Counted from the stretch's first letter, positions 34,523 to 46,909 are shown. The stretch: 64,000 bases of DNA from Scylla paramamosain (GCF_035594125.1 NW_026973719.1:518501-582500); one strand, 5' to 3'. Notes: generated by a model from the sequence alone, not told the origin. Numbers and translations are program-made.

Positions 34523-36534
34523 TTACAGGTCTTCATAAAATTTATGATGGCATTGTGGAATCAGATTTTTATTACAAAGGTCCATCAAGTCTTTTTTCTT
34601 GTTAGCAGGCAATGTAAGTTTGCTGGAGTAACATGGCAGTAAGTCATTAATGGAGGTGGCTTTATTTGAGTTTTTCAAAATTTTAAGCTCCTTATAGTCT
34701 GAACCATAGGAATGTTTACAAAAAACTGACAGTGGTGACTGCTTTTCAAATTTCATTACTTTAACATCAGAGAGTTGAAGAGTCTTGCAATTGATAGGTC
34801 CCATTTCAGTAGCTAGAGACTTGATGTTCAAGAAATCTTTGTAACAAAGCTCTTTTACTACGAAAGGCTGTCCTTTCTTTCTAGCAGTTCGAATTGCCAT
34901 TACGTAAGTTTCCGGCACATAAATGGGTTCACTTTTTAAAATTCTCTTTACTTCTCTTTCAATTAGGGAATGGGCAGAGTCACCCTCATTTTGGGTATGC
35001 CCTTTTATTAGAAACTTGTGTGTTATTGAAGTTATATTTGGTAAGTTGTTTACTGCATAAAGGTAAAGTGCCATCATGAACTTATTTTTCTGTTGGCCAG
35101 AACAGTTATCTGAGTAAAAAATTATGTCAGTTTCTCCTGCCTCACACAAGGTTTTAATGTAATCGAGAACGCAGGTCCCAATTTCATTAACCCCACGTTG
35201 GCCATTAGTTTCATTCCAGACATAGCAATTACATGAGTTTGTTTTAGCATTGTAAATAGTAAAATTTAAAACATTCAGCTTTGACTTGTAATAAAAAACT
35301 GAAATGTCCCCTTTTGGTATCTGCATTACAGCCTGAAGGTCATAAACAGCAACAACTGCATCACTCTCAGTTTTATCTTTATGTTTTTCATTTCTTGACA
35401 TGTCTTTTTCTTTGTGGTGATTTCCATAGCTTCCTTGAAGGCGCTCTTTCTCTTCATTCTCCGCATTAAGATAAGATGAACAAACATCGCATTGGTCCTT
35501 TTTAGGAACAAAAAAAGAAATATTATACTCTGTGGTAAAAATGCGATAAAACAGAGTGTAATTGGCATAAGGTACCTTTTGTTGTTTGGACTTCTCAACA
35601 TAATCGCGGTGAATTTCTGCAATTGTTTTAGAGCCGCATATGAATGTCCTACTTGATGTAGCTCTTGTATAGTGACTCTCTATCTGAGGGATAGACTCAA
35701 TATGTGCCTTGACACCTTTCCTAATTTCAGGATCAACAGTTACTTAATTACCATGTTGGCCTCTCTTATCAGGTTCCATAAGAACATTAGCAACTCTGCT
35801 TTGCTTTGCTAAAGCTGTTCTTATTGGCCGGTCATTGATATCAAGTGTGTTCTTGAAAAAAAGTTTGCAAACACGAATTTCATTCTGACCAACCATGAAG
35901 TGAAAGGAACTGTTATTGTTCCTAGGTTGACGGTTGCCTCCCTCATGAACATACCTGTATTTAGGTCTAACAGTTTTAATGCAGTTTGAAATGAACTGCC
36001 ACTGTTGAGCAATGTCTCCTAATGCCCAATAAGAGTCAAAGAGTTTTTGCCTTTCTTCTTCATTTATCTGTTCTGAACATTTAATTCGACATTTATTTCC
36101 ACATGGCAGTTTCATTTTCCTTTCTGGTTTTATTTTCTTATTTTTGCTTATATAAGCCTTTCCAGAGTTCCTTAATTTTTTTGCTTTATGTTTCTTCCAT
36201 TGACTCAGGTGCTGTTTACGTTTACGTCCCTTTTGCGGACTAACTAGTACAGGAATTTTATCAACTGCGTCCTTCTCTTCAAGGTTAAAACTCTCTTCTT
36301 CCTCTTTGCTTGGGATATAGTCCTTATCTTTCACGGAATCATCTGTGTCAATATCTTCAGTTTCTGAGTCACTGCTAGAAGATGATTCACTGCTAGAAGA
36401 CGAGTCACTACTAGAGGACGAGTCACTACTAGAAGAAGACTTCCTGTTATTTGAAGCAGAGCTTGCACCCGTAATGCTTGCTGATGGCAGCAGATGGTCA
36501 TCATTGATTTGAGGGTCAACAGGAAGTTCACATC
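34523..36534 (-). pseudogene. Transposase-like protein, exon 2, with one in-frame premature stop
   Basis: Reads through 670 codons with a single in-frame TAA at 35744-35746 (codon 292 of the predicted 698). In order: Ser/Asp-rich acidic tract, basic nuclear-localisation-like stretch (GRKRKQHLSQWKKHKAKKLR), cysteine knot PCGNKCRIKCSEQI, C-x2-C motif DQCDVCSSYLN, then a nuclease-like half with VVAVYDLQAV (D427), FYSDNCSGQQKNKF (D504) and KGHTQNEGDSAHSLIERE (D547, E554). These acidic residues are plausible catalytic residues of an RNase-H-like fold (inference). The stop could be a real inactivating mutation or a base error; everything else looks intact. Confidence 0.8.
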
Positions 36535-36885
36535 CTACAAAGTACAAAGAAATGGGTCTAAAATGTGATTTTTTGTTTTTTGTGTTAAAAATGCTCTATA
36601 GTATGTAAGACAGCATGTGTCATTTTTTTTTAGTTTGGGGGGGAACTATAAATTCCTCAGATGGGGGTCCAAATTTTTAACAAGAACCAAAAAATCTGAA
36701 AATTTGACTTTATTTTGCATTTTTAAAAAGTTGGATCTTTAAACTTCAAAGCCTTACTCCTCCGAAAGTTTTGATTGTTAAAATAGTTTTCATCAAAATT
36801 GGCTCATTAATAAAAAAAAATAGGCTTACCTCCCACCTTAAAGCAAATTATATAGAAATATAATCAAGGTTATGACAGTATATAC

Positions 36886-36970
36886 CTGTACTATTTTCTT
36901 CAGGGTTTTCTTCACTGTTTTCCTTAGCCTTTAATGCTAATTCTAGCATAAGTTTTCCTCTACATGACAT
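36886..36970 (-). CDS. Transposase-like protein, exon 1
   Basis: ATG at 36970 (MSCRGKLMLELALKAKENSE...) ending ACAG|GTATAT in phase 1. Not part of any long open frame; proposed because the phase and donor match the acceptor TTTGTAG at 36535, giving GCELPVDPQ across the joint. Predicted intron 349 nt. Confidence 0.6.
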
Positions 36971-37196
36971 GGTACCTATTTAATCTGAAAAAAATATGAT
37001 ATTTATGAATACAATGTTTTGTTGCAACAATGTCACCAATGTAAATAATACACTAACTTTTTTAAGTTTTTCGCAAGATTTTCAAATAACAATGACATAA
37101 TTTAAGTTAAACAAAAATGTGCTGCTGTAATACGAGGTAATGTTTGTAACAATACTGTCATAACTCAAATACAACACCTATTATTCACAAGGTTTT

Positions 37197-37300
37197 TTTC
37201 CAATAATGACACATTTTGAATTAGGACGTAAAACATAGATGTTTGTTTTTACCAATAATGACACATTTTGAATAATGACGTAAAACATAGAGCTCTATGT
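37197..37300. repeat. Subterminal tandem duplication in the transposon
   Basis: CCAATAATGACACATTTTGA and ACGTAAAACATAGA occur twice, about 55 bp apart, in the noncoding right end upstream of the transposase. Could be a transposase-binding region; that role is a guess. Confidence 0.6.
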
Positions 37301-37661
37301 TCGCAGACAAAACGTATTACATCAAAATAACACATTATTGCATGAAACATAATTCATAAGTTCAGTACTTACATTTTGTACTAACATAGTTCTAAATCAA
37401 AATATGACACTCTAAATGACAGTGTGAGTGTAGTTACCCCAACGATGGTCACAGCACAACTGACATGTAACGGTCTTCACGCAAAGAAGTTGGTACATAT
37501 TATGTTATGTCGTTATGACATTTAGCGCCTCTAGCGGTCAATTTTTTAACTACAATTATGACACTTTTGCCAAAAAATCTGCGTTTCAAGATGAATATGT
37601 CTATATAGATAACTCGAAAATCCATTTTTTTTAGTTATGACGTTGTTGTCGCAAACGAGCG

Positions 37662-38340
37662 TAATGTGGATGGTTTAGTTTCAGTGATGGATGAAGTGAT
37701 TGAATTTATGAAAGCAAATGAACCAGACATCATGGCAATGGTAGAAACTAAACTAAGAGATTCAGAGACATCAAATTTAGGAGGAGGAAGTACAATATGT
37801 GGATAAGAAACAGATGTGGAAAAGGAGGAGGTGGGGTGATGATGCTTGTTAAAAAGGGTATCAGGGTGGAGAGTGGAAAATGCAGAATGCTTGGTGGAAG
37901 GCCTAAACTTACAACTAATAAATGGAAGAGGAGGAATACAATATGTCACAGTGGTGTATGTCCCACTAAAAACAAAGACCTGGAATAGACAAGAGCATGA
38001 ACTGTTGCAGAGTGAGACAAAAGAATGGCTTGTAAAGAAAATTAAAGAAAACAACAAAATTGTTAAAATGGGAGATTTTAATTGTAAAGAGATAAATTGG
38101 GAGGAGTGGAACACAAGAGGAGGAGAAGACTCATGGGAAGATAAGGTTCTGAAACTGGCAATGAACAATATTATGACACAGTGGGTTGAGGAAAACACTA
38201 GATACAGAGGAGCAGAGAAGCCATCAATTTGGTATTATCAAAAGAAACAGATATTATAGAAGACATGAACTATAGTTGTCCACTAGGAAAAAGCGACCAT
38301 GTCATGATAAGGTTTTGTATTAAAGAAAAAAAGAGAGGAG
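37662..38340 (+). pseudogene. LINE-B copy 4 endonuclease domain
   Basis: Frames carry VMDEVIEFMKANEPDIMAMV then ETKL (catalytic Glu), IRNRCGKGGGGVMMLVKKGI, NNKIVKMGDFNCKEINWEEW (Asp-x-Asn) and GKSDHVMI (catalytic His-containing SDH). At least two frame breaks, near 37900 and 38230. Confidence 0.82.
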
Positions 38341-38713
38341 AGTAGATGTGAAGATTATAAAAGTGAAAGATTTAATTATGGTAAGTAAAATTTTGAACAA
38401 ATGAGGAGATACTTTGGTGAAGGGGACTGAAGTACACTTATCACAGCAAGTAATGTGCAAAAGAAGTGGGAAGCTTTCATCAATATTTATGAAGAGGGAG
38501 TGAAAAGATATGTACCAAAAGTAGAGACAAAGAGAAGATATAACAATGACTGGTATAATAGAAGATGTGAAATAGCTAGGGAGGAGAGGGAAACGGCATG
38601 GAATAGATGGCGGAGGAAAAAAAAAGCAAGAGCTGTGGCAAAACTACACAACCACAAGAAATGAATATGTAAAGGTTATTAGAGAAGAAAGGAAAAATTA
38701 TGAGAAAGATGTT

Positions 38714-40346
38714 ATGGACAAATGCAAAGAGAAACCAAAACTGTTCTTCAGATATGTGAACAGCAAAATGAAAAATAGAGAAGGAATAAGCAGATTGAAG
38801 GTGAATGGTCAAATGTGTGAGGATCCGGCTGAATTGGCAGAGATAATGAACAGGAGTTTTCAATCAGTATTCACAAAAGAGAAAACATTTGTGTACCAGA
38901 GTGAGATGAGTGAGGAAATGGGTCTGGGGGAAATCCAAGTGACTGAAGAGGATGTCCAGAAACAGATGGAGGAACTAGACATTAGGAAGGCCCCTGTACC
39001 TGATGGAGTGTCAGGATGGATACTAAAAGAGTGCAATCAGCAGTTGACATGGGTAATACATAATATTATAGAAAGCTCCCTAATTGAAAGTAGAGTCCCA
39101 ATTGAATGGAAGAGAGCTAACATAGTGCCAATCTACAAAGGTGGTAGTAAAGAGGACCCCTTAATCTATAGACCTGTGTCTCTAACAAGTGTGGTGTGCA
39201 AAATGTGTGAAAGATTGGTGAAGGATAAATGGATGCAGTATCTAGAAGGAAATGAAGTGATATTAAAGCAACAATTTGGATTTAGGAGAGGGAGATCGTG
39301 TGTTACAAACTTACTGAGTTTTTATTCTAGAGTGGTGGATATAATGCAAGAAAGAGATGGATGGGCTGATTGTGTTTATTTAGACCTGAAGGCAGCCTTT
39401 GATAAAGTGCCACACAGGAAATTGTTGTGGAAGTTGAAGCATAATGGTGGGCTAAGGGGGGGGCTTGCTGAGATGGATGGAAAATTTCTTGACAAACAGA
39501 GAAATGAGAACCGTGGTAAAAGATAAAAAATCATCATGGAGGGAAGTCATAAGTGGAGTACCCCAAGGCTCAATACTTGCACCAATCATGTTTGCAGTCT
39601 ATATAAATGATATGACGGAGAAGGTGAAAAGCTACATGAGCCTTTTTGCGGATGATGCAAAGTTGCTGAAGAAAGTTGAGAGTGCAGAGGACTGTGGAAC
39701 GTTACAAGAAGACCTGAACAAGATATCAGAGTGGAGTTATAGATGGGAAATGGAATTTAATTTAAAGAAGTGTAAAGTAATAGAATTTGGAAAAAGTACA
39801 AGAAGAGTAAAAGGAAATTATGTGTTGAATGGTGTAAGGTTGAGTGGAGCAGAAGAGGAAAAGGATCTCGGTGTTACAGTGACTGGGAACCTGACCCCGG
39901 AGAGACACATTAGCAAAATTACAGGAGTAACCTATAACTTGTTGAGAAGAATAAGGCAGGCCTTTGCATATATGGATGAAGAGATGGTCAGGAAGATGAT
40001 CGTGTCGCTGATAAGACCCAGACTAGAATATGCAGCAGTAGTGTGGTCGCCATACAAGAAAAAGGATAAAAGTAAGTTGGAGAGAGTTCAGAGAGCAGCT
40101 ACGAAGATGGTACCAAGTATCAGAGACTTGTCATATGAAGAGAGACTGGAAAGGATACATCTACAAACGTTGGAAAAGAGGAGAGAAAGGGGAGACATGA
40201 TTGCGATATATAAAGCATATAAGGGAGTAGAGGAGGTGGACTGGAGCAACTTAATGGTCTGGGATACACGGGACACTAGAGGACATGGAAAGAGGCTGAA
40301 GAGGAGTGCTTGTAGAAGAGACGCCAAAAAGTACCCATTGTATTGA
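38714..40346 (+). pseudogene. LINE-B copy 4 reverse transcriptase, one frame break
   Basis: Two overlapping frames (38714-39526 and 39465-40346) together cover a whole RT. First: RKAPVPDGVSGWILKECNQQ, ANIVPIYKGGSKEDPLIYRP, QFGFRRGRSCVTNLLSFYSR, YLDLKAAFDKVPHRKLLWKL. Second: SGVPQGSILAPIMFAVYIND, SLFADDAKLLKKVE (catalytic FADD), EKDLGVTVTG, RPRLEYAAVVWSPYKKKDKS. The break lies near the GGGGGGG run at about 39456, a typical slippage site. A second break near 40340 separates the C-terminal tail. Confidence 0.88.
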
Positions 40347-40522
40347 TGTATGGAACAGTCGGGATGAGGAGATAGTAAATGAAGAAAGTATACATGGATT
40401 CAAGGCTAAGTTGGATATTAAAAGATATGGAGATGGGACAGCACAAGCATAACTCTTTTCCCATAAAGCATAACTAGGTAAATACAACTAGGTAAATACA
40501 CACACACACACTTTATACTCAC

Positions 40523-40872
40523 ACCAGCAGGCACTGTGCAGGTGACCTTTGTGGGTCCACCAGAGATAACCACACACTTCTTGCCACCCAGAGTCATAAT
40601 GGCACTGCCAGCCTCCCACCCATCACTGTCTGGGAAGCCAGTGCCAGTCACAGTGAGAGGATACTGTCCACCAGTGCTGCCCTCCGTGATGCTGAGTGCA
40701 ACCACGGTGACTGGCACCATGTAGATGATGGGGGAGGGGAGCAGTGCCGAGCCAGCCGGCTGCATGCTGAGTGCCACTGAATGCAAGCCGCCCCACAGTG
40801 CTACAGTGCAGGTGAGCTGGGTGGCAGTGATGGCCGTGCCACTCAGGGTGAGGGTGTGCTGCAGCCCCTCGC
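40523..40872 (-). CDS. PKHD1L1: PKHD1L1-like exon 7: IPT/TIG domains
   Basis: Acceptor CTGACAG; the donor is GGT|GTGAGT (phase 0), chosen over the overlapping GCTG|GTGTGA because exon 8 needs phase 0. Encodes the rest of one IPT (EGLQHTLTLSGTAI...QLTCTV) and most of the next (VVALSITEGSTGGQYPLTVTGTGFP...KKCVVISGGPTKVTCTVPAG). The S-x-x-x-G-x-x-x-G-G-x-x-L-T-V-x-G-T-G-F start and V-T-C-T-V-P-A-G end are standard TIG landmarks. Confidence 0.88.
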
Positions 40873-41023
40873 CTGTCAGGAAAAATACAAGTTTGGAATG
40901 AGTTAAATTAGATGGTGAAGGTGAGGGTGAGGGAATGCCATGGGCCCTTACCTGATGAAGGCAAGCCAGGGAAGAGGCAGAGCTACAAGACTAATCAGAC
41001 AAACAGACAGACCGACGGCTCAC

Positions 41024-41129
41024 CTGCAGTGCCGGAGACGCCAGTCAGCATGGGAGTGGTGGCATCATCGTAGGTGAAGGCACAGGCACCAAGACATGCA
41101 CCAAAGTAACCATTCACTTGTACTGTCAC
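41024..41129 (-). CDS. PKHD1L1: PKHD1L1-like exon 6
   Basis: Acceptor CTATCAG and donor TGCAG|GTGAGC. Encodes VTVQVNGYFGACLGACAFTYDDATTPMLTGVSGTAG: the cysteine hairpin (CLGAC) and FTYDDATTP hinge that close one module and begin an IPT domain. Phase 1 end joins exon 7. Confidence 0.8.
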
Positions 41130-41170
41130 CTGATAGCAATGAGGTAAGATCATGTTATTAGTTATCCTCA

Positions 41171-41360
41171 TCATCTGGAACTCCCTGCCTGCTTCTGTAT
41201 TTCCCTCTTCCTGTGACTTCAACTCTTTCAAGAGGGAGGTTTGAAGACACTTATCCTCCAGTTTTGGATGATCCTTTTTTACTTTCCTGTAGGTTACTGG
41301 CACTCACTGAGCTTTTTTTTCTTTTTAGTTGCCCTTGGTCAATGTCCCTCTTGCAGTAAA
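41171..41360 (+). mobile_element. LINE-A 3' fragment, copy 8
   Basis: Short diverged piece: TGGAACTCCCTGCCTGCTTC through the 3' UTR (TTGCCCTTGGTCAATGTCCC). Lies between exons 5 and 6. Confidence 0.85.
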
Positions 41361-41390
41361 AATATCATTATCATTAGTGATCCATGCCTA

Positions 41391-41418
41391 TATTCTCTCT
41401 CTCTCTCTCTCTCTTTCT

Positions 41419-41465
<47 letters not shown>
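41391..41465. repeat. (CT)n microsatellite
   Basis: Slightly interrupted CT tract upstream (plus strand) of exon 5. Confidence 0.93.
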
Positions 41466-41468
<3 letters not shown>

Positions 41469-41485
41469 AATCAGCAAGGACTTAC

Positions 41486-41582
41486 ATGAGGAGAGTCCCT
41501 ATGAGTGGTCACAAAGTCTGTCTCAAGAGGGCTGTGCCAAAGGACTCCGGCTGAGTCACGAATGATCTTGGTTTTTAGAGTT
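41486..41582 (-). CDS. PKHD1L1: PKHD1L1-like exon 5
   Basis: Acceptor CCTTCACAG and donor CAT|GTAAGT. Encodes TLKTKIIRDSAGVLWHSPLETDFVTTHRDSPH. This matches the I-x-D-G-V-x-x-x-P-x-x-x-D-x-x-x-T-x-x-x-x-P-x-V linker of fibrocystin-L that leads into the short TIG strand pair of the next exon. Phases 2 to 0 join its neighbours cleanly. Confidence 0.75.
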
Positions 41583-41599
41583 CTGTGAAGGAGCAATGG

Positions 41600-41905
41600 G
41601 TAACTTAAACAAATGGACTAACATAACCTAACTTTAACATATGGACTAACCTAACCTAACTTAAACAAATGGACTAACCTAACCTAACTTAAACAAATGA
41701 GCTAACCTAACCTAACTTAAACATATGGACTAGCCTAACCTAACTCAAATGGACTAACCTAACCTAAACAAACAGACTAATTTAACCTAACTTAAACATA
41801 TGGACTAGCCTAACCTAACTTCAACAAATGGACTAACCTAACCTAACTTAAACATGTGAACAAATCTAGCCTAACTTGAACAAATGGACTAACCTAACCT
41901 AACAG
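41600..41905. repeat. Minisatellite of about 27 bp containing CCTAA units
   Basis: About eleven imperfect copies of ACTAACCTAACCTAACTTAAACAAATGG-type units. Each holds two CCTAA pentamers, the complement of the arthropod telomere repeat TTAGG. Located in the intron between exons 4 and 5. Confidence 0.85.
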
Positions 41906-42460
41906 ATGGGCAATAACAGAATAACAAAAATGGTAGAAAAAGCAGATAGATAGGTTAAATAAATAAGACAGGGTAAAGAAAGAAGATAGCTAAAAATACA
42001 TACATACATACATACATACATACATACATACATAAATACATACATACATATGCCAAGGCTGTTTCCCTCCATAACATATAGATAGGACAAAGGAAATAAC
42101 CCAACAAATGAGAGACAGTTAAGTTAAATAGAGATTGCATAAAGAAAATACCCGAATAATGAAGCAAGTAAGTCAAAAAGATAGGATAGGATACAGTAAG
42201 GAAAATGACCCTACAAAGAAGAAAGGATTAGGTCAAACAGATACCATGGAATAGATTAAATAAATATGACAGTGTAAAGAAAGAAGATAGCTAAAAATAC
42301 ATACATACATACATACATACATATGCCAAGGCTGAGAGAAAATTATTCCACACAGAAGAGACAAATCTCGTAACTCTGCCACCAAAGAATACAGGTTTTT
42401 CACATCTAACTCTAAATAAATATGGGAATAAACAGAAGAGAGAGCAACAAATACTTCCAA
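41906..42460. other. Intronic AT-rich sequence with two ATAC tetramer arrays
   Basis: (CATA)n at about 41998-42048 and 42298-42323, each preceded by nearly the same 50 bp (AGATAGGTTAAATAAATAAG... / AGATTAAATAAATATGAC..., AAAGAAAGAAGATAGCTAAA) and followed by TATGCCAAGGCTG, so the block is a roughly 300-bp tandem duplication. No gene. Confidence 0.7.
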
Positions 42461-42468
42461 TCCCTCAC

Positions 42469-42649
42469 CCATCAAACATCAGGTTATCTGTGTGTATCTC
42501 CACCAGCTCCTTTCTGCCGGGATCTTCCTCCCACTCAATGTAGTAGTGGTAGTTCTTGCAGGAGCCGGAGTACTGGACTGTGAGATCAGTTCCCAGGGCA
42601 CTTTCCAGAATGCCCTCCAGGACCTTTGGGTCAACACCTGCTGGAATGT
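42469..42649 (-). CDS. PKHD1L1: PKHD1L1-like exon 4
   Basis: Acceptor TTTTGGCAG and donor GATGG|GTGAGG. Encodes DIPAGVDPKVLEGILESALG...VQYSGSCKNYHYYIEWEEDPG...EIHTDNLMFDG. The A..LE..L helix followed by C.NYxYxIEW.E..G...L..I is characteristic of the fibrocystin-L region between the first IPT pair and the later IPT array. The intron upstream starts with a (TCAC)n-type run, GAGT repeats on the plus strand. Confidence 0.8.
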
Positions 42650-42659
42650 CTGCCAAAAT

Positions 42660-42698
42660 GAGTGAGTGAGTGAGTGAGTGAGTGAGTGAGTGAGTGAG
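42660..42698. repeat. (GAGT)n microsatellite
   Basis: About ten GAGT units directly upstream of the exon 4 acceptor on the minus strand. Confidence 0.92.
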
Positions 42699-42734
42699 CG
42701 ATGCAAAATCTTTCCTTAACCATCATTAACATTA

Positions 42735-43260
42735 TGAAAAACAGCTGAAAATCTCCAAAATTCAGCTTGTTAAAAGTGCAGAATTCTTATGAAACTGTCA
42801 TTAGTGATGAAAAATATCTCCGAAAACTTCACTAAACTACCACCACCCCTCTTAAACTATCATCAGCATCATAAAACACCTTGAAAACCAAATAACCTCC
42901 ACAGCAGCCTGTTAAACTACTACTGTCCTTCTTAAGCTTGCACCAGAATTATAAAACACTCTTGAAAAACCTAAATAACTTCCAGTAAAGCCTTTTAAAC
43001 TCCCACTTCACCGTTGAAAAAACTAAATAACTTACACTAGAGCCTTTTAAAAATTACCACTTCACTCTTGAAAACCTAAATAACTCCCACTACAGCCTTT
43101 TAAACTCTCACTTCACCCTTGAAAAACTAAATAACTTCCACTAAAGCCTTTCAAACTACCACTGACCACCCTTGAAAAATTAAATGACTTCCACTAGAGC
43201 CTTTTAAACTACCACTGGCATTCTTAAAAGCCTGAGGAAACCTCCACTGCAGCCTGTTAA
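42735..43260 (-). repeat. Dispersed tandem repeat, locus 3, inverted and expanded
   Basis: Reverse complement of the family at 3.8 and 26.5 kb. The first part has about 85-bp units; the second part (42950-43260) is a shortened unit of 51-54 bp (TTGAAAAACTAAATAACTTC, CACTAAAGCCTTTTAAACTA) repeated about six times. Confidence 0.75.
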
Positions 43261-43336
43261 AATGAAAATAAGATAAGACAGCAAGACATATAGGAACACT
43301 GGCCAGTGACATCCATAGTTCAGTCTCCCAACAAAC

Positions 43337-43447
43337 CTTTTACAACCTGCCCCTGAATTCCGAGGTCCCAGGTGCCAGCGAGGGGACCCGTGGCAGTCTG
43401 AGAGGAGCATGTGACTGTCACCTGAGTGTCAAAGCTTGCTGGAGGAC
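43337..43447 (-). CDS. PKHD1L1: PKHD1L1-like exon 3
   Basis: Acceptor CTATCAG and donor AAAAG|GTTTGT. Encodes PPASFDTQVTVTCSSQTATG...LAGTWDLGIQGQVVK and ends in phase 1. An alternative donor ten bases upstream (CAG|GTTGTA) would end in phase 0 and break the frame into exon 4, so the downstream donor is preferred. The T-V-T-C-x(9)-LAGTWDL pattern is a module seen in fibrocystin-L-type proteins. Confidence 0.7.
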
Positions 43448-43725
43448 CTGATAGAGGGAGAGAGAGTGGGAAAAGTACTGATTAATGCTGTGGGTTTTAT
43501 GGCAGTGTGTATTAAGTTTTGTCTTTTTTCCTTCTTTTAGTATGTGGGTGGCTTTGTTTAAGGCAACAATATGATGGAACACAAATGAAAAGGGCCCACT
43601 AAAGGTATCAGTCCCCAAAGACTTGTCAATGGGTTACCTAAGACTAAGAGGAAAATATATTAAGCTGCATTGTTTTCCTTTATTGTTGAATGTAAATGTG
43701 GATGATAAGGCATCTTTTTCTTATG

Positions 43726-43727
<2 letters not shown>

Positions 43728-43804
<77 letters not shown>
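43728..43804. repeat. (CT)n microsatellite
   Basis: About 38 CT units in the intron between exons 2 and 3. Confidence 0.95.
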
Positions 43805-43808
<4 letters not shown>

Positions 43809-44026
43809 TCATGATCCAATAACACACATCCAGCATCATGACACTACTAAACAAAGTAAAAAAAGATAAATAAATTAAAATAAAAAAAGAGTAAAAATAC
43901 CACAAACTCCATGGGGAAAAAAAAAAGCAGATAAGAAGAGGAAACAGAGTGACGGGCAAAAAAAAAAAAAGAAAAAACATGGAGGACAAAACAGGATAAA
44001 CATTTCACCTTCTTCATTATTTTTAC

Positions 44027-44179
44027 CTTCCACCTGCAGGAGCCCAAGGAGGGGCATTCCAGTCTTGCAGTTTGTGGTCTGGAATTCCAGGGAGTACCCA
44101 TTCTCTGTCACCTTCTTGACTGCCACATCCTCAATAAGGATTCCCTTCTGCTTGAGGGCGGGCGGGTACATCTGTGTCA
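44027..44179 (-). CDS. PKHD1L1: PKHD1L1-like exon 2
   Basis: Acceptor CCACAG and donor AAG|GTAAAA. Reads TQMYPPALKQKGILI...EFQTTNCKTG...LLQVEG. It opens a module typical of the fibrocystin-L N-terminal half, in which a short cysteine-containing strand precedes a TIG-like fold. Ends in phase 1, matching exon 3. It stands 48 bases from the 3' end of a LINE-B copy inserted in the preceding intron. Confidence 0.7.
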
Positions 44180-44218
44180 CTGTGGCAGGGGAGGAGGCAG
44201 TAAGGGTTAGTGTGTGTG

Positions 44219-46684
<2,466 letters not shown>

Positions 46685-46723
46685 AGGCCACTAAGGCACA
46701 ATATGCACAATGCACACACTGAC

Positions 46724-46809
46724 CTGACCCTCTGATGTGCAAGGTCATGCCGCCCCGTCACTCAGCACACTCGGGCTTCTGCCAGTAATGGATGCCCCCA
46801 AGGCTGTCC
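46724..46809 (-). CDS. PKHD1L1: PKHD1L1-like exon 1: start of an IPT/TIG domain, with frame break
   Basis: Bounded by CCTCTCAG and CAG|GTCAGT. One frame reads SITGRSPSVLSDG and a shifted frame continues GGMTLHIRGSG, the typical opening of an IPT domain (SPSVLS-GG-MTLHIRGSG). The frame changes at a GGGGCGGC run near 46755, so one base appears to be extra. The rest of this IPT domain is not found before exon 2; that interval is filled by a compound GT/GA microsatellite and a LINE-B copy. Most 5' exon recognised. Confidence 0.55.
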
Positions 46810-46909
46810 CTGAGAGGTCATAACAGGTCACATAAGAGGTGACATATAAGAAGTCATACAATTATGAACAAATTTACAAGTTTATAGTAAAAATTTTCAG
46901 ATGTTTTTA

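Larger units (their letters stand above)
33639..37661 (-). mobile_element. Complete 4-kb cut-and-paste DNA transposon with TIRs and TAAT duplication
   Basis: Ends are inverted repeats: CGCTCGTTTGCGACAACGTC at the left, and the right end read in reverse gives CGCTCGTTTGCGACAACAAC, followed on both sides by GTCATAACT and A-rich sequence. The element is flanked by TAAT at 33635-33638 and 37662-37665. It carries one gene, a transposase-like protein on the minus strand in two exons. A four-base duplication is what the Sola superfamily makes, and the protein resembles (from memory) DUF7869-type transposase-like proteins common in arthropods; the superfamily assignment is inference. Confidence 0.88.
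33024..40500 (+). mobile_element. LINE-B copy 4, long, interrupted by a DNA transposon
   Basis: LINE-B sequence at 33024-33638 and 37662-40500 with a 4,023-bp transposon between. The 5' part is an ORF1-like remnant (VMIFGLEESEIKK, then an RIGKYDQGKSRPLKIKLKSQ frame) resembling LINE ORF1 RNA-binding domains. The 3' part holds endonuclease, RT and C-terminal regions and ends with ACTAGGTAAATACAACTAGG. Joining the two parts across the insertion gives VAYTN-VDGLVS, the usual start of the endonuclease domain. Intron between exons 7 and 8. Confidence 0.9.

Noticed and set aside
34894..35469. Plus-strand frames opposite the transposase
   Set aside because: Antisense shadows; the minus strand carries the conserved motifs and the gene structure.
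42601..42706. Frame MHRSLTHSLTHSLTHSF as a peptide gene
   Set aside because: Translation of the GAGT tetramer repeat joined to exon 4 in the wrong frame.
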